DNA from: Rhynchonema sp. JSB1_4
Taxonomy: Eukaryota > Nematoda > Chromadorea > Monhysterida > Xyalidae
Assembly: GCA_030248065.1 (NCBI GenBank)
Contig: JASAMV010006079.1
Span: 62,001-126,000, forward strand
Length of the DNA stretch: 64,000 bases
Reading direction: 5' to 3'
Part shown: positions 20,652 through 31,577 of the stretch, piece by piece
Position numbering within the stretch: the first letter of the stretch is position 1
Layout: each line of letters begins with the position of its first letter
Position numbers and translations under genes: made by a program
The notes under the pieces: generated by a model
What the model was told of the DNA's origin: nothing
The model's database searches: none
Seen by the model: only the letters and a program-made list of their open reading frames with translations

Positions 20652-23209
20652 ATCGTTCTCGCGTTTAAACACATCACTATGTGCTGAAAGTGCAATCGTC
20701 GTTTATTCTCGGTTTTATTACTATTTTTATTGCATTATCCGTATCCCGTAGCTGGAAAGCATCAAGCTTACTATTTTATTGATTTAGCCGCCGACCTACC
20801 GGTTCCTATTGTTATATATTCGATTCAGTATTGAACGTAATGCTTGCTTTTGACAAACTTGTACGTTCATATTTGTGTCATTTTCTTTCGTTGTGTATGT
20901 ACAGACCCCATTTGATTGCCATAATACGTGTGTTTGTGCGCGTCAGTGTTTCATGTTCAATGAATCCAATCAAGTCAGCCAAGAATTCTGAATGCCGAAT
21001 GCCCACGATTTCGAGAATATGAACGATGCACGTTTTGCCATTTTTACATTTCCACGTTGTTCCAGTCACATATTATTATTGTATGCCATGTTTTTACACA
21101 AATTAACGGACATTACTATTCAACTTGGTTGCTTCTGTGTCATTGTTTCTCTGTTGGCATTACTATTTTCTCACAACATTGTGGTGGCTCTTCTATGCTA
21201 TCTGATGTTTCACCAGCTTTATCTCGCAAACATTTAACTGGGACAAGGGTGTGGTGGCGTCACGACATGCTCTGTCGGCCAGTTGCATTATCAGCTTTGA
21301 TACATTTTGTACACGTTTTCAATTGTATTTCTCATTTTCTTAATTTTCGTCAATTTTTCACGAGTCGTTTCGAATCGTTTATTGTTGCCCGATTCATCCA
21401 ATGATGCTAGTCCTATCTTCAATTCTGTATCTTGTCTTTTCGCGTGTATCATCTTGTCTTTATTTGTGTGTTGCCATCCTGTTTCCTGGTCCGTTTTACG
21501 ATTTTCTAATCATTCGTTCTGCGCTTATTGAAAAATGGTGGATGGGATAAAGAACGGAATCTGATGCAGCCTCGTTATTATTGTTACGTTTTTATGTTGT
21601 TGAAAATCGATCGAGTCTGCTTGAATGCAACACAAGAGGTGGTGATTTAATCATAAACTCGGTGGTGAATTGTCGAGACTGAAATTTATGCATGAGGATA
21701 GTTTACAGAAGCGCTTGTGACCATACAAACCGAACTGGATGCAGCGCGCGACAAAGTGCAGGAGCAAAACGCGTTGATCACCAAATTGGAGGACGACTTG
21801 CTGCTCGTGCAGACCATTCAACGATTGCCCGCTGATGTGAGTTGCATGATTTTGCTCTGTTAAACTTTGTGCTTGAGAGACGATTGCGTCTTTTTGACTT
21901 TCGATGTTTCACTACTCTATAGGGTGCACCTGCGGACGAAAGTGTTGACGAGTCGCCGACGACCCTGATTGCCAAGGCAGTTGCTGCTGTGCCAGTGCAC
22001 GCTCGTCAAAGTGGTGCGCGTTGGCTAAGTTTTGATGTTGCGTGTCGGTGTGTGTGACAAGAAAAACTGTTTGGAGGCATTTTTTCAGAATCCGGTGACG
22101 ACACGCTGCTGCCGATCGTCATTTCGCAACGAGAGCGATTCCGAAAACGTGTTCAACAGCTGGAAGAGGTTGGTTTCCTGCGATTTTTACCATTGTTTGT
22201 TACGTACATTTCGATCTGCATTGTACATGGTCCAAGGTCAGTTTGATGCGCTTGTTTGACATATGTCTCATGATGACATCATCGCACTATACATGCATGC
22301 TTATGCACGTCGTGTCGGTCTACAGGAGGGCATTCAACAGCAGCAGCACATTGCGTTGCTGCAAGGTGAAATCGACAAAGTGCGCGACGACAACGTGTCG
22401 TTGTACGAAAAGATCAAGTTTCTGCAGAGCTATCAGAGTCGACCGGCCAGTCAGGTGAGTTGTCCATATGCGTGGTAAAACGTCATCGGACTAAACTAAC
22501 ACGTGGTCCATAACAAGGCCCGTAATGTAACGTCACTATCAAAGGTCTACTTTTGGCGATAATACTCCAGAAATAATGGTGATCTGACGTTACTCAAAAC
22601 ACTGTTCATCAAAGGATCTTGTGAATAACCAACCCGATGTTGATGATGCTGTTTATGCAGGCAATTCGTTTGTCGAACGACGCCGAAGATCGATATTCGA
22701 GTGAATATGAGAAGCACATCGATCCATTCCATCGATTCAATCAACAGGAGAAACAGCGCAAATATCAAGCCTTGCGCACACACGACAAGGCCACGCTCAG
22801 TGTGGTGAGTTGGCGTGCTCAACTCGTTATTGTTTTTCCGGCCACAACAATCTATAGCTCATTATTTTGTTGCAGAGTCGAATTCTGATGGGCAGCTCTC
22901 GCGCGCGAGCCGTTGTCTTCTTCTACCTGTTGTTCCTGCATTGTCTCGTGTTCATGGTACGTTTGCATGCCGTGATGTGAAAATTAACCAGAATGTGAAC
23001 TATTTATTGACACACACACACAGGTTTTGTACAAACTGGCCTACATCGAATCGTGCAAACGTGATTTTGCAACCGATTGTGTGAACAGGTAAAAAAGACA
23101 AGCGAATTCATGTGTCGCATCTCGAATGAATGACGGCGTTCGTGTTTCTCCTTGCAGATTCAAGCAGCACATGCACGAGGAACATGGTGTCGAGAATTTC
23201 AAAGGATGA
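13073..23209 (+). CDS. CUX1: CASP, Golgi coiled-coil isoform of the CUX1 locus (16 exons)
   Basis: The alternative product uses exons 1-8 of CUX1 (to 15691) joined to 21709-21836, 21923-22013, 22089-22168, 22326-22454, 22661-22804, 22876-22956, 23024-23088 and 23158-23209. The frame is continuous for 668 codons with the stop, against about 678 residues in vertebrate CASP. Both the CUX1 exon at 16181 and the CASP exon at 21709 accept phase 1 with a two-base remainder, so a single donor at 15692 serves both. CASP-specific motifs are ISQRERFRKRVQQLEE, LYEKIKFLQSYQ and DPFHRFNQQEKQRKY. They precede a C-terminal membrane anchor around FFYLLFLHCLVFMVLYKLAY. CASP is a tail-anchored Golgi protein acting in retrograde transport. 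A plus-strand AATAAA at about 23872 may end this transcript. Confidence 0.94.
16910..17285 (+). other. CUT domain 1 (two exons)
   Basis: The domain is split by the intron 17003-17173. Recognisable parts are LLATHNLGQRLFAKTVLNQ, then SQGSLSELLSKPRPWSRL and KGREAFRRILAWI. The segment usually written LGLSQG is here NQSQG, the most divergent of the three repeats. Confidence 0.9.
18364..19000 (+). other. CUT domain 2 (three exons)
   Basis: It spans exons ending at 18380, 18460-18569 and starting at 18888. Motifs are ISQRLFGEQVLGLSQ, SVSDLLARPKQWPHL and KGREPFIRMQEFM. It is the canonical repeat of the three. Confidence 0.92.
19365..19650 (+). other. CUT domain 3 (two exons)
   Basis: It is split by the intron 19431-19505. 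Motifs are DIALKIRELLQTHAIGQKVF, VLGVSQGTVSDLLSKAKPW and RGREPYVKMQLWL. It lies immediately before the homeodomain exon, as in other three-CUT proteins. Confidence 0.92.
19962..20129 (+). other. Cut-class homeodomain, Tyr at position 50
   Basis: The alignment to vertebrate CUX1 is gapless from homeodomain position 5. The recognition helix reads VTNWFYNQRCR, so W48, F49, N51, R53 and R55 are kept. Position 50, histidine in the Cut class, is tyrosine (TAC), and position 52 is Gln. EPYPSAK matches the family's KPYPSPK turn. Confidence 0.93.
20652..21708 (+). other. CUX1 3' UTR / CASP intron sequence
   Basis: Downstream of the CUX1 stop the sequence is AT-rich and non-coding up to the first CASP-specific exon. 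For CUX1 it would contain the 3' UTR, and for CASP it is part of a ~6 kb intron. I found no canonical AATAAA here, so the CUX1 polyadenylation site is unknown. Confidence 0.6.
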
Positions 23210-23871
23210 CAGTAACTCTCCCAGAAAAGAATTGTGGCTTATTTATTATTAGCTCAGTTTATTTGGTGTGTTTTTGTGTTTAACCCCGAAATGTTTCACG
23301 CACAGATGTTTTATTATGGCTTATCGCTTTGTGTTTTTACGGAAATGTGCATTCATTCTTGTTGTGTTGAGGATGAGGATTATGTAATTTTCAAACAGCC
23401 GTAATACGTGTTCTTGTCGTGTTCATTGAAGTTTCGGGTTTATTTATGCTATCTGTGTTACGCTTGCCGTTAAAAATTTGCTTTTATTTGAATTCTGAAC
23501 GAAATGCAGATTAAGTAATTGCAGCACACAATCGCACTACGCTTGTGTATTGATATTGATCGCACAATGACTTTATAAGAATTGGTCAAATTTTTTTCCT
23601 GAATCGTGAAGCAGGAAAGTGACGGGGCGGTGACGTTGCGTTGCGCGATCACACACAAAGCATGCAGTTAGTAAAATGTTTCAGACACGCAGCAACGTGG
23701 GTGCTCTGCCAGATTATTTTCAGATGAAAATGTTTTGTAAGAATCACAAATAGCGCCGTGGTTAAGAGTGACTGAACGTGAAAATCAGGATTGATTTGAT
23801 GCATTCTTATGTGGTCATTGTGCGACCAATACCTGGCCTTGGTGGTCTCTGAAATCTGAATAATTAACGGC

Positions 23872-23877
23872 AATAAA
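23872..23877 (+). promoter_or_regulatory. Candidate polyadenylation signal (CASP transcript)
   Basis: AATAAA lies about 660 bp after the CASP stop and 24 bp before the secernin stop codon on the other strand. If used, the two transcripts overlap at their 3' ends. Confidence 0.4.
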
Positions 23878-23900
23878 ATATTGACATATTTGACATTATG

Positions 23901-26593
23901 TCACTTCACTGTGTGCATGCTCATTTCTGCCATGGCGGCTTGTCTGAACCACGTGCTGGCTTCGGATGGAACATCAGTGACAGATTTGACGCATTGCATG
24001 TATTTGTGCACGTACTTGTGCTCCATGTCACGCATGCCGTCAATGTTGACACAAGGGTCGTCTTGATGTGCCTTGTAGAGTCGGTGTTGCTGGGAACTCT
24101 GCGATTTATACACAAAAAATTTTTTTTTGTTCCACGCGACATTCATGAGGAAGTCCGCTGCGGTGCCCAAAAACTTTTCCGTTGGTATGAGTACCGTGAG
24201 CCCAAATGTGCACTAAATTTGGGCTCACGGTACTCATACCAACGGAACTATTGCCGTTGTCAATGTAACTTATCCAACTTACATCTGCACTTTCTTGTCC
24301 AACGATATCCAGCGCAAAGTCGGTGTTGGCACCAAAAATCAATGGTTTCAACATGGACTTGCTTGGATCGGGTGTCAATGTGAACAGATGCAGCGGTGAA
24401 ATATTGGGCGTTGTGGGCACGATGTTCAGCTGCAAATTCATTGCTCGATATTACGTTCAGGGGCACATAAGAAGTGTAACTACCGTAATACCATAGTGGA
24501 TACTGTGGTCACTTCGGTATCCATGCCACGGCAAATTTGACCATTTTCGACGAAACTGCCCGGATCGCGAAAGAACATTGCAACGTCTTTGATTGTTATG
24601 CATCCGGCTGTAAGAAATTGCGGCACTGACGTCTTTTGTCGTCTATTCTGCTTCGCGACTTTTCAGGCCCGACTTTTTCAGGCCCGGTTCTTCAGGCCCG
24701 ACCGATTCACATTCAGGCCCGCAAGTTTAACCCGTTTGTGGGCTTAGGCTTGGGTTCCAGCCCCAACCGAGCCTAAATCTCTGCCCTGCCCGAGACTGGA
24801 CCGTCCCACTATTTGTTCAAAAAATTTCAGCGGACCTTCTCTCTGATGCACCAAATTCTCCATGAAACATTCGCCGTTGCGTTTTCGCTCCTCGGTCACC
24901 CAGTCTTTATTAACCAGTCCAACTGACTGCGCCCAGTTGAATTTGACTCCGGCTTTTGCGTCCCACAGGCCTTTTTCGACACAAACACCTTCGATTTTGT
25001 CGCACAGCCGGTCGTAGTTGGTCGTAATGGTCATGTGGTTGGAAATGTTGAACCATGGATCTGCACATAACATTTGTTGTGAACTAGTTGAGTGAGACAA
25101 CGGTCCGACAAAAAACATCGTACGTTAAGTGTCATACTTGGTTTCAGGTCGGGTTTGTGCCAATCACTGTAAACAACGCAATTATGAGACCTTGGATGTA
25201 ATCCTACCCGTGATCCGTCTGGCAGCCCAATAATACTCGGTGGTCTCCAGCAGCCAGGCATGATGTCTATCGAGCACGATGTATGCCGAATCATAACTGT
25301 CACCATGTGCATCGTTCGGTGACATCATTCCACCCTGACCATATCGTTGAATCAATTTGCTGATCACATCGACGGCCTCGTCAGCGGTTCGCGATCGTTC
25401 CAGCGCCAGCCTGAAGATGGACGGTCGGTGTCCAGCTTGGGGATCATAGGAGCTCAACTGCCTTGGATTTTTTGTTTCGGACAGGGTTTGGTTATGTCAC
25501 TAGTTGCGACCAAACTTGTCAATGTGAGAATGGGAACGTACAACAATGCCAGCCGAATTTGGTGACATCGGCCGATATTGAATGAAATCATTTCATTTAA
25601 AAAGTTTCGCGATCACAATCTGCAGGTCCGAACCAATGCGATCAGCAAGTCCGGTACCGGCAAGTTATACTGTATCCTGTCGAAAGTTTTCGTTCAAACC
25701 GACGACATAAAAAACGGACCGATTGCAGTCCAAATCCAACAGTCGTTGTGTGCGATCGGTCAAGTCACGCAAACGACTGCCGAGTGCAACACTGCCGATG
25801 ATGACGTCATGCTCGTTCGCACCCATCTCAATGCCCCATGACCACGACGGTTGGGATGCCACCCAGCCATATGTGTGACACACTTGGGGCACAGAAATGA
25901 ATGTGCACTGCAATTATGGATGACGTTTGGCACGCCTTGCGACAAATGAGTTAGGTTCGTTTGCCGAATGGACTGCTGAAGTTGACAAGTGGTTGACAAC
26001 GAATGTGACCGAGAGCTGGTGCAAGGTGAACTTGGTAATGTGAATTTCGCTGTATGACAGCCAACCTAGACATGACAGAGGGTAACTCTGTCGCACTGTC
26101 AACAATGCTTCTGTTCAGTTGGTTTGTTGAAATTCTCAGCCCCTCTGCGCATACCTACATGGCCCAAATTCTCGAAAGCGCCACTGCCGCCGGGCGCCGT
26201 TGCGCAATAATATGTTTGACATAAAGCACGCTCTCCACCTCGGTGAACTCCCTTTTGCTCCCCAAACGTGCGTGCGTGTCGAACAACGCTGCTGCTCCTG
26301 TTAGCAGAGGCCAGCCAGCTGGAAGCTGTCATAATCGTTTGGGGGGGCGCAATCGCCCTTCGGTGGCGGTTGCTCTTTCTAGAATTTAGGCCAATATCAA
26401 TGCAGAATTTAGGCCAATATCAATCCAAAGCCCCGCATCGAACCTTCACATGGGCGCCCTGTGGATGGTCTTGTGCCTGAGCGGTAGCCAGCCACTGCAC
26501 GTCCTCACGGGGCAAATCGGCGTTTTTGCCGAACAATTTGCAACCGAACTCAGTGAGTGGCGCTTGCACAATCAGCATGTCACAACCAGCCAT
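23901..26593 (-). CDS. Secernin-family protein (7 exons)
   Basis: Secernins are cytosolic relatives of peptidase family C69 (Ntn-hydrolase fold) linked to regulated secretion. Exons in transcript order: 26593-26444, 25907-25720, 25410-25208, 25060-24836, 24607-24492, 24429-24283 and 24173-23901. Phases agree throughout and give 433 residues, against about 414-425 usually. Evidence includes CDML near the N-terminus (Cys4 aligns with the family's conserved N-terminal Cys), KLFGKNADLPREDVQWL, WSWGIEMGANEHDVIIG, RYGQGG, AWLLETTEYYWAAR, LTPDPSKSMLKPLIFG and RLYKAHQ near the C-terminus. The ATG at 26593 sits in a good AAAATGG context. The last intron contains a perfect 31-bp hairpin. The paralogue (SCRN1, 2 or 3) cannot be chosen, so no symbol is given. 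Confidence 0.94.
24177..24247. repeat. Perfect 31-bp inverted repeat, 9-nt loop
   Basis: Positions 24177-24207 and 24217-24247 are exactly complementary, with the loop GTGCACTAA. The structure fills most of the ~109-nt last secernin intron and abuts its 3' splice site. It has no resemblance to the transposon ends in this window. Confidence 0.9.
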
Positions 26594-27677
26594 TTTGGTT
26601 GCTTGGTGTCTTGGATGGAGGTTAGACCAGAGTTGCCAAGGAATAACAAAACTGAATGTCACGATTTATGCACCTTATGCAATAACCAAGCAAGTTATAG
26701 GTATGGACATTAATATACGCATAGTGATTCGGTTTCTCACTCCGCATTGATAAACACAAACACAGAACGAGTTTGTAAGAAACAATGATATCGATTTTTC
26801 AATGTGTATAAAGCAGCCAGCATCAAAGTGTGTGGCTGTTGCTGCCATTAAACGGGCTTCGTTCGCCGCGCCGCACATTGGAATGGGCACCACCAGCACA
26901 GCAATTGGTGTGACGTGGCCAGTGCCGCTGCACTTTATGCAACAAGCTCAAATCCCAAACTGGCACAAATTTGACCTGCAAATCAATCAATCCGCAGAAC
27001 CATGGCTGTGACAAACATTACAGAAAAACAATGCACAAATTCATGTTAATGTTAAATGACAAGGTGTTTTGATTGAACTGTTTTGAGCACTTGATTGAGC
27101 GCATCAAAACACATTTGTCAGTGCACATGGAGACGAGACGCTTGCCCACCATAATCATGCAGAAGCAGAATGGAAGTTCAAAATCGATTTTCAAGCAAGT
27201 TTGTCGATCTTCAGTATTCAGACCATCGGTGGTGGCGCATATGGGCGCTCCTGCCCTCCTGCACCTGCCGTGTAGACCACGATCAAGTCTCGGTTGACTG
27301 CCGAACGTGCCCAAAACTAGACGTATCATTTTGCCCGTTTTCTTTGTGAAGTATCATCAACCATCATTTAGATTTTTGATTAAAAAAAGTCGTGTCGTGA
27401 TTTTTAGCGTAAACTTCAAAAAAAATTTCTCGCCATTCCACAAATCAGTACCGACTTCCACGATTATGAGATGTTTTTTAAAAAAAAAGTTCACAAAACT
27501 AAAATCCCCCCCCCCCCCACACCACAAAACCCACACAAACACAACAAACAACACAGCAACGGCAGGCGATAAATCAGCGATTGATGGCGACACGAAATAC
27601 AGATGTCAAAAAATTGATGATGCTGAAAGCAGCAACCCAGTGACAGTGAGTTTGGGGGGGGGGGGCCCCCCCCCCCC

Positions 27678-27715
<38 letters not shown>

Positions 27716-27858
27716 TCCCCTCCCCTCTCCTTATCCTCTCATAATTCTCTATACTTAAAACATACTTATACCAAATATATAAACACACTACAAAAACACC
27801 AAAAAACACCCAAACCCCTTTTCAAAAGATTTTTCACAAAAAACAAAATTCTCCTCCC

Positions 27859-27907
<49 letters not shown>

Positions 27908-27940
27908 TACCCTCTCCCACCCCCCCCCCCCAGTGACTGA
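26594..27940. other. Unassigned sequence with G-poor low-complexity tracts
   Basis: Upstream of secernin, 26594-27330 holds minus-strand frames that are briefly protein-like (for example around 26770-26930). They have no recognisable family and no convincing splice framework. From about 27480 to 27935 the sequence is C-runs, A-rich and CT-rich DNA nearly free of G, with C-runs of several tens of bases at about 27680-27712 and 27860-27906. Confidence 0.45.
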
Positions 27941-27949
27941 GGGGATCAG

Positions 27950-30737
27950 TCAACGACAGCTGAGAATTTTGATGAAATGTGGCAAGAAACTACGTCTCGA
28001 CCACGTGAGTTTAGTTTAGTTTTAAAGGCGCAATTGAGGCAGCAGAGGCGACGTCCTCTGGGAGCCTGTTCCAGAGGTCCACGGCACGATAGGCCCAGTA
28101 CCCGGACAAGTCTGCACCCGCGCCATGGACTCGACACAAACCGTGGGAGTGCCCTCGGGTTGGGCGGCCGGTGTCACGAGATGGAAAGAAGGATTCCTTG
28201 GTTACCCCAGGTATGTGACCGTGAATGACCTTGTACACAAGCACAAGATCGTTCACGGTCCGGCGATAAATTAGGGGGTCTAAATTTAGGGCATGCAAAC
28301 GCTGTTGATAAGACAGTGTCTGCATGCCAGGTAAATAGTAGGTGAACCGACGTTGAATTTTTTCAACGTTTTTAGCTAAAGTGACATTTTGAGGGGACCA
28401 AATGGACATGGAGAATTCCAGCAATGGGCGACCATAAGCCAAGTATAGTTTTCTGAGGAAATCGAGATTTCGACTTGGAAGTTTCGGCGGATGGTCTTCT
28501 CCATTCTACTGGCGTCAGCCACAATTTTACCAATATGTGATTCAAATTTCAAGTTTTGTTGGTCTATTAGGACACCCAAGTCCCGGACATGGGGTGGTGA
28601 AATAATTTGCTCATTCCCACAGAAATAGACAGGGGGGACTTGGGGGCGATTCCCAAGCCTTACTGTGACGCTCTTATGGCTGGCAAGAGCCATGCCATTT
28701 GCAGAGAGCCAACTAATGACCGCATTTATGTCACCCTGGAGGATTTTGTGATCTGCAGCACTACGGATTTCCCTGTAAATTTTGATATCATCAGCGTAGA
28801 GATACAGATAGGTACCTGGATGTACCACACTGACGACATCATTTATGTAGATGAGAAAAAGGGTCGGGCCGAAAACACTGCCCTGTGCGACGCCGGAGGT
28901 GACCGGAATCCACCCAGAGACTGCGTCCCCGACCCAACCCGCTGTGACCGCCCATTTAGGTATGAGGATACCCAAATGAGTAAATGGCGGGGGAAACCGT
29001 AGTGCTGCAGTTTTTGCAGCAGCGCAGAGTGGGGGACAGTGTCGAAAGCCTTTTGGCTGTCTAGGTAAATGATGTCCACTGCGTTCCCACGCTCTAACGC
29101 TGCTGTCCAGTGCGACATGCAGCACAATAGCTGAGCCTCTACAGAGCGACCAGGGATGAAACCGAATTGGAAGGGAGATAATAAATTATGTTTTTGAAGA
29201 TGGGCCATGACCTTTGAGTTAACAAAGGTCTCCAAAAGTTTGCAGGAGGAGGATGTAAGAGAAATGGGACGATATTTAGTGACATTTTTTGGGAATTTTT
29301 CCTTGGGTATTGGGATCACATCGGCCAACTTGAAATCATCAGGAACAACACCGGTGTGGAGAATTTGGTTGAAAAGGAATGAGAATTGTTCCACGAGGCC
29401 GATGCCCAACTTTTTCAAGAAGGCCGAAGGGATCCCGTCTGGGCCAGGGGAAGTTTTGGCGGGTAATTTTCGAAAAAATTGAAAAAGAATGGGGGGAGAG
29501 CAAATTATTTCCTCCATGTCCGGAACGGGATGGGCTGCACACAGAGGAATTGTGCCTGTAATTCCAAGATTGGAATTAAAGACAGAGGCAAAATAGGTGT
29601 TGAAGGCAATGGCCTTGTCCTTGTCCTCTGTGTGCAGCACGCCATCGGTGTCAGTTACATCAGGAAGATCAGTCCTAGGGCTGATTTTGCGTTTGATGTA
29701 ACTCCAAAACTTTTTTGGGCTTGGATTTGTGACCAACGACTGTTCCCGCCTACGGACCCAGCCCCGCTTGCGTCGGCGAATGATGCGAGAGATTTTGCAA
29801 CGGGAATAATAGGTGTTGATATTTGGTTCCCGATGCATGCGCGAGCGCAGACGGGACTCAGTTCTACGCAGGCGAGAAAGCTGAGGCGACCAATCGGGCA
29901 TATACCCGGTTGTCGAGGAGACGCGTGAGATGGGTACAAATTCTTTAATGGCCATTTGGCATGCTAATTTGATAGCATCCCAGGTAGATAGAGGGTCAGA
30001 AAAAGGGCCATAAAGAATTTCATCCCAGGGGATATTGAAGGAAAGAAATGCTTCCATCACGTCCCATTTGGCTCGTCCCCAGTTCCGAAAACGTGTAATT
30101 TTACGACATTTGGATGTCGTATAACTGGTTGTGAGCCAGACGGGACGGTGGTCGCTCTCAACGTCTCCAAGACTAGTGGGCACCTCAACTTGGGTGATTT
30201 TGGTGGTGTCGGTCACAAAAACCAAATCCAATAAATTTGGACCACGAGTTGGAGTGTTGACTAATTGGGTGGCGCCAGAAGTCTGGATAGTTTCCAAAAA
30301 TAATTTTTCTGTTTGGGAGGGTGCAGAAAAGAAGGGCCAATTAATATTTGGGAAATTTAGGTCACCAAAAAGGATACAGGGATCCCTCAATTCAAAGATT
30401 TTTTCAAAATGTCCAAGAAAATCCCTGAAAAGAGCGGAGTTTGAACCGAGGTAGTTAGGAGGGCGATAAATTTCAGTGAGAATTAAATTTTGGGTGGGCA
30501 GGGAAATTTGAACAGATAGTGTTTCGAATGTTACATTGGTTTTTGACAGGGTTGGGAGGGCCTTAGATTTATAAATTTTGGGCACCAGGATCGCGACACC
30601 GCCACCTTTTTTATCAACCCGGTCTAACCTGTAGACTTGAAAGGCACCACCCACAGAAAGTGAAGAGTCCAGAACCGACGGATCCAGCCAGGTCTCGCAT
30701 AGCAGGTAAATAGCGTCATTGTAACCAATAACCAATA
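27950..30737 (-). mobile_element. Non-LTR retrotransposon (LINE), 5'-truncated and broken
   Basis: A minus-strand APE-type endonuclease plus reverse transcriptase, most like CR1/Jockey-group LINEs. Endonuclease motifs are LLCETWLD, GGGVAIL, FGDLNF and SDHRPVW. Reverse transcriptase motifs are SPGPDGIPSAFLK, YRPISL, GFIPGRS, YLDSQKAFDTV, GVAQGSVFGP and YADDIKIY. A C-terminal LWNRLPEDV block is typical of the group. The coding frame is 30735-28935, shifts frame near 28935, shifts again near 28440 and ends at 28011. The 5' end begins inside the endonuclease region with no ORF1, as in 5' truncation during insertion. The 3' end carries short AAACT repeats. Confidence 0.92.
28011..30735 (-). pseudogene. 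LINE endonuclease/reverse transcriptase ORF, two frameshifts
   Basis: The three reading-frame pieces are about 30735-28935 (endonuclease, and reverse transcriptase up to the SYLNGRSQRV block), 28940-28440 (catalytic YADD onward) and 28440-28011 (C-terminal tail). The breaks are frameshifts rather than stops, and the catalytic aspartates of both RT motifs are kept. That suggests a fairly recent insertion. No function is expected. Confidence 0.9.
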
Positions 30738-31401
30738 TTGTTCCCAGAAATACCCTAAAATTGTTTTTGAAGCAGAGGTGGGAATCGGGCCGGGTTACCT
30801 CGGCCCGACGAGGTCAGGGGGTCGGCCCGGCCCGGCCCGGCCCGGCCCGACAGTTCGGGCCGGGAAGTCCGGCCCGGCCCGACTTGGAAAAAAGTCGGCC
30901 CGGCCCGGCCCGGCCCGATTTTTTCGGCCCGACTTTTTCTGATGACATTTTGAAGCAATTTTTTGGTGCAAAAATTACTGTTTTTTTGTTCAAAAATCCC
31001 TGATAAGCATGGAAGTCGGTACTAATTTGCAGAATCGCGAGAAATTTTGAGAAATTTGGCCTAAAAAATCACGATTTTCTATTGAAATTCGATGATGTCG
31101 GGCCTTTTCGGGCCGGCCACCCCGGCCCGGCCCGCCCCGTGTCTATTCATCAATAGGAGGTGCATTATATCCTCCAAGCGAATAACAAACGTGCATACGT
31201 GCAGTGCTGTGCATGCAGTTCTATTTCCGACAATACGGTACCCGCCCCGGATGTTTCCACGTTCCACCCAGCAGACCCATGTGCCTTATCCGCCCCGCCA
31301 AAGTGGCCGCAGCACTGCATACATGTACCTGTGTACGACCATCAAGCCTTTAAACACTGATGGGGAATTAAATTTAAGGGGCCCTATTTACGTTTTTACG
31401 G
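30738..31401. mobile_element. Mariner-like family copy disrupted by family B
   Basis: The start TTGTTCCCAGAAATACCCT matches 1542-1560. Beyond the insert, GTGTCTATTC, ACAAACGTGCATA, ATCAAGCC and CTATTTACGTTTTTACGGTA (ending about 31401) follow the order of the 1434-1834 element. The 5' end of the LINE abuts it at 30737. Confidence 0.6.
30773..31135. mobile_element. hAT-like family B copy, right end missing
   Basis: It begins CAGAGGTGGGAATCGGGCC as at 4598 and follows that element through its AT-rich core to the GGCCGGCCACCCCGG block. It stops before the terminal CCCACCTCTG. The host sequence resumes immediately with a gap relative to 1434-1834, so the right end and some target were lost together. 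Confidence 0.8.
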
Positions 31402-31577
31402 TATTTGATCCCTCAAAATGTCATTTTTTGCGTGGCGGAACGGTGAGAAGACGGCCAGAGGTGTGAAAAAGGTGTCTTTCCAGTTTTTTTAAAGATTTGA
31501 CATGAAATTTGAGCAGTTCGGACCGCCGCCCGACCCGATCCTTCAAATCTCTGGCCCGGCCCGGCTTTAGTAAGCAG

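Noticed and set aside
25031..25312. A possible extra secernin exon around 25140-25175
   Set aside because: Its acceptor gives the wrong phase, whereas 25208 joined to 25060 restores the family sequence without a gap.
26675..27330. Protein-like minus-strand stretches upstream of secernin
   Set aside because: No family recognised and no donor/acceptor chain in one frame could be built. Left as unassigned sequence.
27307..27744. A 145-codon frame ending in poly-proline
   Set aside because: The proline run is a C homopolymer in a low-complexity, possibly artefactual tract.
28607..29928. Plus-strand frames opposite the LINE
   Set aside because: They are antisense shadows of the retrotransposon reading frame.
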